A stretch of 64,000 bases of DNA from Entomomonas sp945283395 (lineage in GTDB: Bacteria > Pseudomonadota > Gammaproteobacteria > Pseudomonadales > Pseudomonadaceae), in NCBI GenBank assembly GCA_946480835.1, contig CAMLLC010000002.1, positions 124,001 to 188,000 of the forward strand. The letters are read 5' to 3'. This document shows positions 45,808-56,061 of the stretch, one piece after another. The position numbers and the translations under genes were made by a program. Every line of letters starts with the position of its first letter. The first letter of the stretch is position 1. The notes beneath the pieces are model-generated. The model made no database searches and had not been told where the DNA came from. It saw only the letters and a program-made list of their open reading frames with translations.

Positions 45808-46947
45808 TTGTCTACGCCAGCCATACTTGCGCTTGTCGATGGTAGTGTCTTTCACGGTGAATCTATAGGTTCCGATGGGCAAACCATTGGTGAGGTAGTG
45901 TTTAATACAGCTATGACAGGGTATCAGGAAATTTTAACTGACCCTTCTTATACTCAGCAGATAGTTACCTTAACTTATCCGCATATTGGCAATACAGGTA
46001 CTACGCCTGAAGATGCAGAAGCAAGGCAGGTTTTTGCCGCGGGACTAGTTATACGTGATCTTCCTCTTATGGCTAGTAACTGGCGCAATAAACAAAGTTT
46101 ACCAGATTATTTAAAAGTTAATAATGTTATTGCTATAGCAGAAATAGATACTCGTCGCTTAACACATATTTTGCGTGAAAAAGGTTCCCTAAATGGCTGT
46201 ATTTTAACTGGAGCTAAAGCTACTGCCGAGCAAGCGTTGGCATTAGCTCATGCTTGTCCTAGTATGAAAGGTCAAGATTTAGCTAAAATTGTAAGCGTCA
46301 AACAATCTTATAATTGGAATACCAGCGTATGGAATTTAGCAACAGATAGTAGTCCTCAAATTCCAGTCGAGAAGCTTCTATATCATGTTGTAGCATTTGA
46401 TTATGGTATCAAACATAATATTTTAAGAATGCTTACAGCGAGAGGTTGTTATATTACTGTAGTTCCAGCCCAAACTACAGCTAAAGAAGTATTAGCCCTA
46501 AATCCAGATGGGATATTTTTAGCCAATGGTCCCGGAGATCCAGCAGCTTGTGATTATGCGATTAAAACTATAAAAATACTATTGGAAGAACATAATATAC
46601 CTATATTCGGCATTTGTTTAGGACATCAATTATTGGCATTAGCATCGGGTGCTAAAACGGTAAAAATGCCCCATGGACATCATGGTGCTAATCATCCTGT
46701 ACAAGATTTAAAAACAGGGGTAGTTATGATTACTAGCCAAAACCACGGTTTTGCTGTAGATGAAGGATCTCTGCCAAAAAACCTTAGAGCTACTCATAAA
46801 TCATTGTTTGACGGTTCTTTACAAGGTATTGAACGTATTGATAAGGCTGCTTTTAGTTTTCAAGGTCATCCCGAAGCAAGTCCTGGCCCTCATGATGTTT
46901 CACCTTTGTTTGATCGTTTTGTGGCTAGTATGGCTGTTAATAAGTAA
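45808..46947 (+). CDS. carA: Carbamoyl-phosphate synthase small subunit (glutaminase)
   Basis: A 379-residue subunit that hydrolyses glutamine and passes ammonia to CarB for carbamoyl phosphate, used for arginine and pyrimidines. The N-terminal domain (PAILALVDGSVFHGESIG) and the class I amidotransferase domain (FGICLGHQLLAL with Cys270; the His-Pro-Glu at SFQGHPEASPG) are complete. The frame is open back to 45667, but alignment with Pseudomonas and the perfectly placed TTGGAGG at 45796-45802 put the start at TTG 45808. First gene of carA-lysE-carB-greA-DUF4149. Confidence 0.96.
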   Translation: MSTPAILALVDGSVFHGESIGSDGQTIGEVVFNTAMTGYQEILTDPSYTQQIVTLTYPHIGNTGTTPEDAEARQVFAAGLVIRDLPLMASNWRNKQSLPDYLKVNNVIAIAEIDTRRLTHILREKGSLNGCILTGAKATAEQALALAHACPSMKGQDLAKIVSVKQSYNWNTSVWNLATDSSPQIPVEKLLYHVVAFDYGIKHNILRMLTARGCYITVVPAQTTAKEVLALNPDGIFLANGPGDPAACDYAIKTIKILLEEHNIPIFGICLGHQLLALASGAKTVKMPHGHHGANHPVQDLKTGVVMITSQNHGFAVDEGSLPKNLRATHKSLFDGSLQGIERIDKAAFSFQGHPEASPGPHDVSPLFDRFVASMAVNK

Positions 46948-46955
46948 GGCTTGAT

Positions 46956-47615
46956 ATGTTTGCTAATTTAGGGGTTGTAAGTTATTGGACATTTTTAATT
47001 ACAACAGTTGGAGTAGTGTTATTACCAGGACCTAATTCTCTATTTGTTTTAGCAACAGCTGCGCAAACTGGTGTAGTAAAAGGATATCATGCAGCTTGTG
47101 GGGTATTTGTAGGTGATGCAATGTTAATGACCTTTTCTATTTTGGGGGTGTCATCATTGCTTAAAGCATTTCCAATGCTTTTTATACTTGTTAAAAGTGT
47201 TGGAGCACTTTATTTATTTTATCTGGGTATAATGATGCTTAAAGGAGCTTGCCAAAAATATAAAGCTCCAAAGGTTCAAATCGATTATGACACAGCAGCT
47301 AAAACAAGGCTAAAAAATCCTTTCAAGAAAGCCTTATTATTAAGTTTGTCTAATCCTAAATCTATTTTATTTTTTGTGGCCTTTTTTATTCAGTTTGTTG
47401 ACCATACATATACCCATACTGGATTATCTTTTTTTATTTTAGGATTAACCGTACAAATTTGTAGTTTTACATATTTAACTTTTTTAATCTTCACTGGTGC
47501 AGCTTTAGCTATTTGGTTTTACAAGAGACAGAGATTAGCAGCTACGGCTACTGCTGGGGTGGGATTATTATTTGTCGGCTTTGGCATTAGTTTAGCCATT
47601 GCCTCGTTAGATTAA
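46956..47615 (+). CDS. LysE family exporter between carA and carB
   Basis: A 219-residue membrane protein with about six helices, of the LysE/RhtB translocator family: LLPGPNSLFVLATAAQTG, VGALYLFYLGIMMLKGA and LLSLSNPKSILFFVAFFIQF. Pseudomonas also has a LysE-family gene between carA and carB, so this is an inherited arrangement. Export of arginine or a related amino acid would fit the context but is not shown. It starts eight bases after the carA stop with a weak ribosome binding site. Confidence 0.88.
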   Translation: MFANLGVVSYWTFLITTVGVVLLPGPNSLFVLATAAQTGVVKGYHAACGVFVGDAMLMTFSILGVSSLLKAFPMLFILVKSVGALYLFYLGIMMLKGACQKYKAPKVQIDYDTAAKTRLKNPFKKALLLSLSNPKSILFFVAFFIQFVDHTYTHTGLSFFILGLTVQICSFTYLTFLIFTGAALAIWFYKRQRLAATATAGVGLLFVGFGISLAIASLD

Positions 47616-47635
47616 TTGAGAAGCACGAGAGAACC

Positions 47636-50600
47636 ATGCCAAAACGTACAGATATAAAGAATATCCTTATTTTAGGTGCCGGTCCAATTGTGATTGGTCA
47701 GGCTTGCGAGTTTGATTACTCTGGTGCACAAGCATGTAAGGCTTTAAAAGAAGAAGGATTTAGAGTTATTTTAGTTAACTCTAATCCTGCTACTATTATG
47801 ACCGATCCGGCAATGGCTGACGCAACTTATATAGAGCCTATTAGATGGCAAACAGTAGCTAAAATTATTGACAAAGAAAAACCAGATGCATTGTTGCCAA
47901 CTATGGGAGGGCAAACAGCCTTAAATTGTGCTTTAGATTTAGAAAGGCACGGAATATTAGCTAAATATAACGTAGAAATGATAGGTGCTAAGGCTGATAC
48001 CATAGATAAGGCAGAAGATCGTTCTCGTTTTGATCAAGCAATGAAGGCAATAGGTTTAGAATGCCCCCGTTCTGGTATTGCTCACAGTTTAGAGGAAGCT
48101 TATCAAGTTCTTGATAAAGTAGGATTCCCTTGTATCATTCGTCCTTCGTTTACGATGGGAGGAACAGGGGGAGGTATTGCTTATAATCGTGAAGAATTTG
48201 AGGAAATTTGTAATCGTGGTTTAGATTTATCTCCTACCAAGGAATTATTGATTGATGAGTCATTAATAGGTTGGAAAGAATATGAAATGGAAGTGGTACG
48301 TGATAAGAAAGATAATTGTATCATTGTTTGTTCAATTGAGAATTTTGACCCAATGGGGATTCATACAGGTGACTCTATCACAGTTGCACCAGCCCAGACA
48401 TTGACTGATAAAGAATATCAAATTATGCGTAATGCTTCATTAGCTGTATTACGTGAAATAGGAGTTGAAACTGGTGGTTCGAATGTGCAGTTTGGTATCT
48501 GTCCTACTACTGGACGTATGGTAGTGATAGAGATGAATCCAAGAGTTTCTCGTTCTTCGGCGCTAGCCTCTAAAGCTACAGGTTTTCCTATTGCTAAAAT
48601 AGCAGCTAAGCTGGCAGTTGGTTATACATTAGATGAATTACAAAATGAAATTACTGGAGGTAGAACACCTGCCTCATTTGAACCCGCTATAGATTATGTG
48701 GTAACAAAAGTACCTCGTTTTGCCTTCGAAAAATTCCCTAAAGCTGATGCCCGTCTAACTACGCAAATGAAATCAGTTGGTGAAGTAATGGCAATAGGCC
48801 GTACTTTTCAAGAGTCAATACAGAAAGCTTTGCGAGGTTTAGAAGTAGGGGCGAGTGGTTTTGACCCTAAATTAGATTTAAAAGATCCTCAACTAGAGAG
48901 TCGCTTAGTTAAAGAGTTAACAGTGCCAGGCGCTGATCGTATTTGGTATATAGCTGATGCTATGCGGGCAGGTTTTTCAGTAGAGAAAGTTTTTAGTTTA
49001 ACTAAAATTGATCAATGGTTTTTGGTTCAAATTGAGGAGCTTATCAAATTAGAAGAACAAGTAAAAACGTTAGGCCTAGCAACATTAGACAAAGCCATAA
49101 TGTGGAAATTGAAACGTAAGGGTTTTTCAGATGCGCGTCTAGCAAAATTGCTAGGAATTAGCGAAAAAGCTTTGCGGGCGCACCGTTATAAGCTAAAAGT
49201 ATTACCTGTTTATAAAAGAGTGGATACCTGCGCTGCCGAATTTGCTACTGATACCGCCTACATGTATTCAACCTATGAGGAGGAGTGTGAAGCCAATCCT
49301 ACCTCAAACGATAAGATTATGGTATTAGGCGGAGGTCCGAACCGTATTGGGCAAGGTATAGAATTTGATTATTGTTGTGTGCATGCTGCCTTAGCTATGC
49401 GTGAGGATGGTTATGAAACCATTATGGTGAATTGTAACCCTGAAACCGTATCTACTGATTATGATACTTCTGATCGTCTTTATTTTGAGCCTGTTACACT
49501 TGAAGATGTATTAGAAATAGTACGTGTTGAAAAGCCTAAAGGCGTGATAGTGCAGTACGGAGGACAAACCCCTTTAAAAATTTGTCGAGCATTAGAGGAA
49601 GCTGGTGTGCCTATTATAGGTACAAGCCCAGATTCTATTGATAGAGCTGAAGATAGAGAGCGTTTTCAACAAATGGTGGAGCGTTTAAATCTTCTGCAAC
49701 CTTGTAATGCTACTGCCCGTAGTGAGCAAGAAGCTATTGAGGGAGCAGAGCGAATAGGTTATCCTTTAGTAGTGCGTCCTTCTTATGTACTTGGTGGCCG
49801 TGCAATGGAAATTGTGTATGATACAGACGAACTCAAACGCTATATGAGAGAGGCTGTTCAGGTTTCTAATGATAGCCCTGTATTATTAGACCACTTTTTA
49901 AATTGTGCTATTGAAATAGATGTAGATGCTATTTGCGATGGTCATCAAGTAGTCATAGGCGCTATTATGCAACATATTGAGGAAGCCGGTGTACATTCGG
50001 GGGACTCTGCTTGTTCGTTGCCTCCTTATTCTTTATCTAATGAAGTACAAGAAGAAATACGTAACCAAGTTAAGGCTATGGCTTTAGAATTAGGCGTTAT
50101 AGGTTTAATGAATGTACAACTGGCATTACAGAGCGATAAAATTTATGTATTAGAGGTTAACCCGCGGGCTTCTCGTACTGTCCCTTTTGTTTCTAAATGT
50201 ATAGGTGTTTCACTAGCTCAAGTCGCTGCCCGAGTTATGGAAGGTAAAACTCTCAAAGAGGTAGGTTTTACTAAAGAAATCATTCCTAATTATTATTGTG
50301 TTAAAGAAGCTGTCTTCCCTTTTGCTAAATTTCCTGGCGTTGATCCTATTTTAGGTCCAGAAATGAAATCTACTGGTGAAGTGATGGGAATAGGTGATAG
50401 TTTTGCTGAAGCTTTTGCTAAAGCGCAAGTGGGTGCTAATGAGATATTACCTTGTAATGGTGGTAAAGCCTTTTTAAGCGTTCGAGAAGATGATAAGGTA
50501 CTGGCTGTAAAAGTAGCACGCGATTTGGTAGAATTAGGTTTCGAAATTATATCTACTTCAGGTACTGCTAAAGTCATTGAGGAAGCAGGTATTCCTGTTA

Positions 50601-50860
50601 AACGTATAAATAAAGTGACTGAAGGTCGCCCACATATAGTAGATATGATTAAAAATCGTGAAATCAATTTAATTATTAATACTACTGAAGGACGCCAATC
50701 TATTGCTGATTCCTATTCTATTCGTTGTAATGCTTTACAACAAAAGATATGTATTACTACCACTATTGCTGGAGGTCAAGCAGTGTGCGAAGCAATTAAG
50801 TTTGGAATAGAAAAAAATGTGCGGCGCTTACAAGACCTTCACTCAGGAATAGTAAAATGA
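47636..50860 (+). CDS. carB: Carbamoyl-phosphate synthase large subunit
   Basis: A 1074-residue enzyme of full normal length. Two homologous ATP-grasp halves are seen: residues ~1-400 with ILILGAGPIVIGQACEFDYSG and GGTGGGIAYN, and ~550-940 with MVLGGGPNRIGQGIEFDYCC and VLGGRAMEIVYD. They make carboxyphosphate and then carbamoyl phosphate. The C-terminal MGS-like domain (~940-1074, FEIISTSGTAKVIEEAGIP) is the allosteric site, in E. coli for UMP and ornithine. Its stop overlaps the greA start by four bases. Confidence 0.98.
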   Translation: MPKRTDIKNILILGAGPIVIGQACEFDYSGAQACKALKEEGFRVILVNSNPATIMTDPAMADATYIEPIRWQTVAKIIDKEKPDALLPTMGGQTALNCALDLERHGILAKYNVEMIGAKADTIDKAEDRSRFDQAMKAIGLECPRSGIAHSLEEAYQVLDKVGFPCIIRPSFTMGGTGGGIAYNREEFEEICNRGLDLSPTKELLIDESLIGWKEYEMEVVRDKKDNCIIVCSIENFDPMGIHTGDSITVAPAQTLTDKEYQIMRNASLAVLREIGVETGGSNVQFGICPTTGRMVVIEMNPRVSRSSALASKATGFPIAKIAAKLAVGYTLDELQNEITGGRTPASFEPAIDYVVTKVPRFAFEKFPKADARLTTQMKSVGEVMAIGRTFQESIQKALRGLEVGASGFDPKLDLKDPQLESRLVKELTVPGADRIWYIADAMRAGFSVEKVFSLTKIDQWFLVQIEELIKLEEQVKTLGLATLDKAIMWKLKRKGFSDARLAKLLGISEKALRAHRYKLKVLPVYKRVDTCAAEFATDTAYMYSTYEEECEANPTSNDKIMVLGGGPNRIGQGIEFDYCCVHAALAMREDGYETIMVNCNPETVSTDYDTSDRLYFEPVTLEDVLEIVRVEKPKGVIVQYGGQTPLKICRALEEAGVPIIGTSPDSIDRAEDRERFQQMVERLNLLQPCNATARSEQEAIEGAERIGYPLVVRPSYVLGGRAMEIVYDTDELKRYMREAVQVSNDSPVLLDHFLNCAIEIDVDAICDGHQVVIGAIMQHIEEAGVHSGDSACSLPPYSLSNEVQEEIRNQVKAMALELGVIGLMNVQLALQSDKIYVLEVNPRASRTVPFVSKCIGVSLAQVAARVMEGKTLKEVGFTKEIIPNYYCVKEAVFPFAKFPGVDPILGPEMKSTGEVMGIGDSFAEAFAKAQVGANEILPCNGGKAFLSVREDDKVLAVKVARDLVELGFEIISTSGTAKVIEEAGIPVKRINKVTEGRPHIVDMIKNREINLIINTTEGRQSIADSYSIRCNALQQKICITTTIAGGQAVCEAIKFGIEKNVRRLQDLHSGIVK

Positions 50861-51333
50861 CTAAATTTCCCATGACACTCCAGGGAGCTAAAGCCCTTGA
50901 AGATGAATTAAAATTTCTAAAAACTGAGCGTCGCCCAGCGCTTAGCCAAGCTATTGGCGAAGCAAGAGAATTAGGTGATCTTAAAGAAAATGCTGAATAT
51001 CACGCAGCACGTGAACAGCAAGCGATGGTTGAGGCGCGTATTAGAGATATAGAAGCAAAATTATCCAATGCTCACATTATCGATATTAAATTGATTCCTC
51101 ATTCTGGCAAGGTGATTTTTGGTGCTACCGTAGAACTCAACAATATAGATACTGATGAGACTATTACCTATCAAATAGTAGGAGATGATGAAGCAGATAT
51201 CAAACAAAGCAAAATTTCAGTTAGCTCACCCATAGCGAGAGCCATTATAGGTAAAGAGGAAGGGGAAGTTGTACTAATACGAGTACCTAGTGGGGAAGTA
51301 GAGTATGAGATTATAGAAGTTAAACATGTCTAA
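50857..51333 (+). CDS. greA: Transcription elongation factor GreA
   Basis: A 158-residue factor that stimulates RNA cleavage in backtracked RNA polymerase. The N-terminal coiled coil (~10-75) has the tip acidic residues in ARELGDLKENAEYHAAREQQ. The C-terminal FKBP-like domain carries the GATVEL segment, SSPIARAIIGKEEGEVV and a VEYEIIEV end. It overlaps carB by four bases and the following gene by eight. Confidence 0.97.
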   Translation: MTKFPMTLQGAKALEDELKFLKTERRPALSQAIGEARELGDLKENAEYHAAREQQAMVEARIRDIEAKLSNAHIIDIKLIPHSGKVIFGATVELNNIDTDETITYQIVGDDEADIKQSKISVSSPIARAIIGKEEGEVVLIRVPSGEVEYEIIEVKHV

Positions 51334-51766
51334 AATAAATGGATTGAATCATATTGAGCGTTTTAGCTGGTTGCTTTTGCAATCACTGTGGGTGGGAGGA
51401 ATTTGGATTAGTATCTTGGTAATTTATCCAGCATTAAATCAATCGCTATTAGCCCCTATTTTGGTTTATGGAATTGTTGTTGAACTAGGATCAAAAGTTA
51501 TCTTTGCCACTATCGTTTGTAGTTTATTACAAGTATTATTATTGGTTAAGGGTGCTGGTTTATTTGCTTTGATCAAGACCGCTATAGGGCAAGGTTTACT
51601 TATTGTAGTAATAGTTAGTGTTGGCTTTTTATTATTGCATAACCAACAACTATTGGATTATAAGTCTTCTGCCTTTATATATATAACAATAGGTTTATTT
51701 GGAGTATTTTTAATGTTCCATTTACCCCCTTGGTTTCATAGACAAAGAGAAGTTCACTATGATTAA
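51326..51766 (+). CDS. DUF4149-like membrane protein
   Basis: A 146-residue protein with four predicted membrane helices, starting eight bases before the greA stop. LLLQSLWVGGIWISILVIYPAL and the final HLPPWFHRQREVHYD fit the DUF4149 family, encoded next to greA in Pseudomonas. Function is unknown. Last gene of the car-greA transcript. Confidence 0.8.
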   Translation: MSKINGLNHIERFSWLLLQSLWVGGIWISILVIYPALNQSLLAPILVYGIVVELGSKVIFATIVCSLLQVLLLVKGAGLFALIKTAIGQGLLIVVIVSVGFLLLHNQQLLDYKSSAFIYITIGLFGVFLMFHLPPWFHRQREVHYD

Positions 51767-51793
51767 AGAAAAATTATAACCTTTGTGATTTTA

Positions 51794-51819
51794 TATTGCT
51801 TCCTATTAAATAAGCAATA
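51794..51819 (+). terminator. Possible terminator after the DUF4149 gene
   Basis: TATTGCTT (51794-51801) and AAGCAATA (51812-51819) form a perfect 8-bp stem with a ten-base loop, 28 bases after the stop codon. There is no T-run after it. Confidence 0.35.
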
Positions 51820-52245
51820 GCATGAGTAAAGATCAATACTTTGATAATAAAGGAAAAGACTATAACATCTTCTCTATTACTACATTACAATATCTGCCAA
51901 TCTTCTATTTAAATGTAATGATAAATTATAGTTATTTATTAGTTTAACAATTAATAATAACAGGACATCATGTTATATGAATATATTAAAACCAACTATT
52001 AAAGCTGCTAGTTTTTTTATAAAATTGATAATTAATATTTATTTCACCTTTTAACGGCTATTGTTTAACATTAAGATTAGATGAACAGAATATTTACAAC
52101 AAGCTGCTAGACTTTGTGCGCTTATACAAATTTAAGCATAATCATTCAATACTGCTAAAATAGCTATAATCAAATACTTTTTATATATAATTAGTTGTAA
52201 AAAATTAGAAGTTACTACAATAACATGAATTTATAGGTATTCATT
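51820..52245. other. Non-coding spacer upstream of the YcgN-type gene
   Basis: A/T-rich; should contain the promoter of the next gene. No ORF, RNA gene or repeat recognised. Confidence 0.45.
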
Positions 52246-52695
52246 GTGACTGAAAGAGTACGAAAATTTTGGGAAATTAAAAAGTTAGACGAAATGTCTT
52301 TAGAGGAATGGGAAGCATTATGCGATGGTTGTGGTTTGTGTTGTTTACAAAAGTTAGAGGATGAAGATGATGGTTCTGTTTATTATACACGTATAGCCTG
52401 TAAGCTTTTAGATTTGAAAACTTGTCGTTGTAAAGATTACAAACATCGCAAAAAATTTGTTGCGGATTGTATAACCTTAACAATTGAGGATATAGAACAT
52501 TTTAATTGGCTACCAACTACTTGTAGTTACCGTCGTTTAGCAGAGGGCTTGGCGTTACCAGAATGGCATCCGTTACTCACGGTTGATGCTAAAAGTACCT
52601 TAAAATCTGGCATAACGATGACTGGTAAAATGCTTTGTGAAAATGATGTAGTGGCAGATGAATGGGAAAACTACCTTATTTTCCGAATAGATTAG
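52246..52695 (+). CDS. YcgN family cysteine-cluster protein (UPF0260)
   Basis: A 149-residue protein of the YcgN/UPF0260 group: FWEIKKLDEMSLEEWEALC, CDGCGLCCLQKLEDED, LLDLKTCRCKDYKHR and WHPLLTVD. Eight or more conserved cysteines suggest a metal or Fe-S cluster, but no function is known. The start is GTG at 52246, the only codon giving the family N-terminus. Single gene with long spacers on both sides. Confidence 0.88.
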   Translation: MTERVRKFWEIKKLDEMSLEEWEALCDGCGLCCLQKLEDEDDGSVYYTRIACKLLDLKTCRCKDYKHRKKFVADCITLTIEDIEHFNWLPTTCSYRRLAEGLALPEWHPLLTVDAKSTLKSGITMTGKMLCENDVVADEWENYLIFRID

Positions 52696-53331
52696 TTTGA
52701 TTTAAATGAGATCAATAGTTATTAAACGATAAGTTACTAAGGTTTATTCTTAAGATTAAACAAAAGTGCTTATAGAACTATTAAAAAATAATGATATTTA
52801 TTCATAAGGATAAGAATAATGCTTATAAATTATCAAGTAACATATCGCTAATATATCTCTCTACATATTTTTAAGAGAATTTAATATTTATAGAACTAGC
52901 TAAAAAGATAGTTGTTTACATAATGCCTAAAGGATCTATTTAATCTGATAGTCCTAGCCTATAGCAGTCTTACAAACATAAGATAGCATTAGTTTGATTA
53001 ATAATGCTGCAGAAATTAAATAGTTCTATTTTTACAAGAAAAAATTTGTAAAGGCTTCTAAGGTAGATCGTAATATAGAGGTAATCAAATAAAATTAATA
53101 CCTATAGTTGAGTGTAATAATTCATTATTTAGTATTGATGGTGCAGTATAATATAAAGAATTATAAATAGTATATTATTTATAATATATGAATGGAGAAA
53201 ATACTATTTTTAAATAAAGTATTACAGTAATAAAAAGTCTTATAGTTTAGTAGTTGTTTTATCAGTTAAATGGAGTTAGTAATCATTTTAAGTCATTGGG
53301 TAAAGACAAAATAAACAAATAGTGGGTGATG
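52696..53331. other. Long non-coding spacer upstream of nadK
   Basis: About 640 A/T-rich bases. GTTTATTCTTAAGATTAAAC at 52742-52761 is a near-perfect 20-bp palindrome (one mismatched pair) shortly after the YcgN gene, perhaps part of its terminator. Nothing else recognised; no ORF has a good ribosome binding site. Confidence 0.45.
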
Positions 53332-54213
53332 ATGGATAAATTTCATAACATTGGAATTATAGGTCGTTTAGGTAGTCAGCAGGTAATAGATACAGTTTTC
53401 CGCTTAAAAAAATTTTTATTAACTAAAAATTTACATATATTATTAGAAGAGTCTATTGCTAAAGCTAGTCCAGAGCATGGTTTGCAGGTTGGATCTTACA
53501 AGTTAATGGGTGAAAGTTGTGATTTAGCTATTGTCGTAGGTGGTGATGGTAGTGTTTTAGGAGCAGCGCGGGAATTGGCTCCGTTTGATGTACCTTTATT
53601 AGGTGTCAATAGAGGGTATTTAGGATTTCTAACCGATATCACACCTGATGACTTAGAAAAACAAATCAGTGAAGTGCTCATGGGGCAATATATTATTGAG
53701 GAACGCTTTTTATTAGAAACTAAAGCTTTTAGACAAGATAAAATAACTGGTAAGGCAGATGCTTTAAATGATGTTGTTCTTCACCCCGGTCAATCAACTC
53801 GTATGATAGAGTTCGAATTATATTTAGATAGCCAATTCATTTGTAGTCAAAGGGCCGATGGTTTAATTATTTCAACTCCTACAGGTTCAACGGCCTATGC
53901 CTTATCTGCTGGAGGGCCAATTATGCACCCTAAATTAGATGCAATTGTAGTAGTGCCTATGTATCCTCATACATTATCCAGTCGACCCATCGTTGTAGAT
54001 GGTGATAGTGAATTAAAAATAGTTATTTCTCCTAATATGGATATTCATCCACAAATTTCCTGTGATGCACAAAATCATCTTTTCTGTGCTCCAGGGGATA
54101 TAGTTACTGTTCGTAAAAAATCTCACAAAGCCAAGTTAATTCATTTAAAAGATTATAATTATTATGAAATCTGTCGTAATAAATTAGGGTGGGGGAGTAG
54201 AATTGGTAGATAA
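53332..54213 (+). CDS. nadK: NAD kinase
   Basis: A 293-residue kinase that phosphorylates NAD to NADP. The GGDGS motif (LAIVVGGDGSVLGAARE) binds ATP and NAD, LNDVVLHPGQSTRMIEFEL follows, and the glycine-rich RADGLIISTPTGSTAYALSA motif is complete. The ORF has GTG ATG ATG at 53326-53334. Pseudomonas NadK begins MEQFRNIGIIGRLG, so the last ATG (53332, MDKFHNIGIIGRLG) is the likely start. Confidence 0.96.
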   Translation: MDKFHNIGIIGRLGSQQVIDTVFRLKKFLLTKNLHILLEESIAKASPEHGLQVGSYKLMGESCDLAIVVGGDGSVLGAARELAPFDVPLLGVNRGYLGFLTDITPDDLEKQISEVLMGQYIIEERFLLETKAFRQDKITGKADALNDVVLHPGQSTRMIEFELYLDSQFICSQRADGLIISTPTGSTAYALSAGGPIMHPKLDAIVVVPMYPHTLSSRPIVVDGDSELKIVISPNMDIHPQISCDAQNHLFCAPGDIVTVRKKSHKAKLIHLKDYNYYEICRNKLGWGSRIGR

Positions 54214-54610
54214 TATCAATATTCTTTGTAACTCTAACTTTAATTTTTATATCTCAAAAGATGTTCATGCTTGTTTTTAAAGTAGCTGTGCTTAGTTTAA
54301 ATTGATTTATAGTAGAGGGATAATTAATTTTACTAGGTAAATAAGATTAAATGTATTGCGTATTCAGTACTAAATAATGGGTAGCTCAAACTAATATTTA
54401 TTGTGATATAGTTTTTCAACCTGATATGTTACTGTAAAAACAGATTTTTCTTTTAATAAGAAAGCAAAATTTTTTTTTGTGCTATTAACTATTACAATTT
54501 ATTGGCTATTGTTATTAAAAATTAGTGGATGAACTTTTAATATTTGTTATCTGTCTGATTTGATTAATTATTAGTTTTGTTAAGATTAGGCACTGTAGAA
54601 TTTGCTATAA
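54214..54610. other. Non-coding spacer between nadK and the MORN-repeat gene
   Basis: About 400 A/T-rich bases with no gene. CTGTAAAAACAG followed by ATTTTTC at about 54433-54451 is a weak four-base-pair hairpin with a T-run; too small to call. Confidence 0.45.
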
Positions 54611-55807
54611 ATGAACAGGATTATTATAAATTTATTATTAAGTTGGTTATCTGTAAGTAGTTTTACAGTTACTGCTAATACTTCAAATGATTCTATGAAC
54701 CAAGTGATAATTCGAGGTGGCTATTTTATTAGAGAGCTTCTTGAGCAACAAGATGGCGCCTATCTTGTTCAAGATTTTTACATAGAGGGAATGAAATATA
54801 CAGATCCTTACTGGTTGCAAGATAAAAATCAATTAACGGCTGCTAAATTTAATATTGATGATTATCTTCATTATACAATAAATGGACCCTTAGTCATTTG
54901 GCGAAGTGATGGCAAAAAATGGTTAACCGCTAATTTTGTTAATGGTAAGCCACAAGGGCTATGGATTTACTGGAATTATCTGGGTAGTAAAAGTTTAGAG
55001 GGACGGTATCAACAGGGTAATAAGGTAGGTGTCTGGACTTCATGGTATAACAATCAACAACTAAAACAAAAGGGTAGCTATGTGAAGGATAAAAGGCATG
55101 GAGCATGGACTATGTGGCACACCAATGGTCAGAAACAATATCAAGAAAATTATCAAGAAGGTTTATTAGATGGCGATTGGCAAAGTTGGTTTTATAACGG
55201 TAATATAGAGCAGCTAGGTAGATATAAGACAGGTAAAAAAGAAGGCTTATGGCAAGGCAGTTTTGAGTCGGGTGATACTTTCAAAAGTTATTATAAAAAT
55301 GGCTTAGCAGATGGTGTTTGGCAAAGATGGTATGCCAATGGACAATTAGCTTATCAAGGCCGTTACCAACTGGGGGGAAAAGAAGGGCTTTGGCAGTATT
55401 GGCATGCTAATAGTAAATTAGCTACTCAAATTACCTATAAGCAATTTAAGCCTATTGATGGAATAGTTATAAGAACTAATGCCGAGGGTAACAAGATTCA
55501 GCAAGTTCATTATCAAAATGGGCTACTACAAGGGAATTATTTAGTTTGGTATGATAATGGACAACAGAGATTACAAGGTTTTTATCAGCAAGGCAAAAAA
55601 CAAGGTAGTTGGTTAAGTTGGTATGAAAATGGTAATAAGTTTATTGAGGCTAATTATCAGCAAGATCTAAAACAAGGTGCTTGGATACAATGGTATGACA
55701 ATGGTCAAAAATGGTTAGAAGGATACTACCTAAAAGGACGGCCTTTCGGCAAGTGGCAATATTGGAATAAAGAGGGTGTATTTTACAAACAGAGGAATTA
55801 TCCATAA
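54611..55807 (+). CDS. Secreted MORN-repeat protein (YwqK-like)
   Basis: A 398-residue protein. A signal peptide (~1-22, ending TVTA-N) is followed by a ~75-residue region I do not recognise and then about 12-13 tandem ~23-residue MORN_2 repeats to the end. The repeat pattern is G-x-W-x-x-W-Y-x-N-G-Q and then G-x-Y-x-x-G-x-K-x-G. Each predicts a beta-hairpin; the array would form an elongated sheet, probably periplasmic or surface-exposed. Database names such as YwqK antitoxin come from the repeat family; no toxin gene is adjacent. Start ATG 54611 has no strong ribosome binding site. Confidence 0.82.
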   Translation: MNRIIINLLLSWLSVSSFTVTANTSNDSMNQVIIRGGYFIRELLEQQDGAYLVQDFYIEGMKYTDPYWLQDKNQLTAAKFNIDDYLHYTINGPLVIWRSDGKKWLTANFVNGKPQGLWIYWNYLGSKSLEGRYQQGNKVGVWTSWYNNQQLKQKGSYVKDKRHGAWTMWHTNGQKQYQENYQEGLLDGDWQSWFYNGNIEQLGRYKTGKKEGLWQGSFESGDTFKSYYKNGLADGVWQRWYANGQLAYQGRYQLGGKEGLWQYWHANSKLATQITYKQFKPIDGIVIRTNAEGNKIQQVHYQNGLLQGNYLVWYDNGQQRLQGFYQQGKKQGSWLSWYENGNKFIEANYQQDLKQGAWIQWYDNGQKWLEGYYLKGRPFGKWQYWNKEGVFYKQRNYP

Positions 55808-56061
55808 TAATTTCTAATCTTGTTAGCGTAACACCAAGAATTTTATGATAATAAAAAACTCTTTCCAAAATAAATAGTCATATTTGAAAATAAAACTTAA
55901 TAAGAGCCGTAAATTGTTAAGTCATATAGTTAGAAAGTGTTAACTGATAAAGCAGACAATGCACATGCGGAAACCTTAGTTTTATTCATAATGACAATGT
56001 TATACTAGTAACATTATTTTTATAAACATAGCTGATGAGAATCAAATAAAAAGGTATTATT

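Noticed and set aside
50293..50667. 124-codon minus-strand ORF inside carB
   Set aside because: Fully inside a conserved essential gene, no ribosome binding site, and composition of an antisense shadow.
54900..55800. Tandem DNA repeat or CRISPR-like array
   Set aside because: The periodicity of about 69 bases is that of 23-residue protein repeats with diverged DNA and no spacers.
54611..55807. Toxin-antitoxin system suggested by the YwqK family name
   Set aside because: No small toxin-like gene lies beside it, and the protein has a signal peptide; the name reflects only the MORN_2 repeats.
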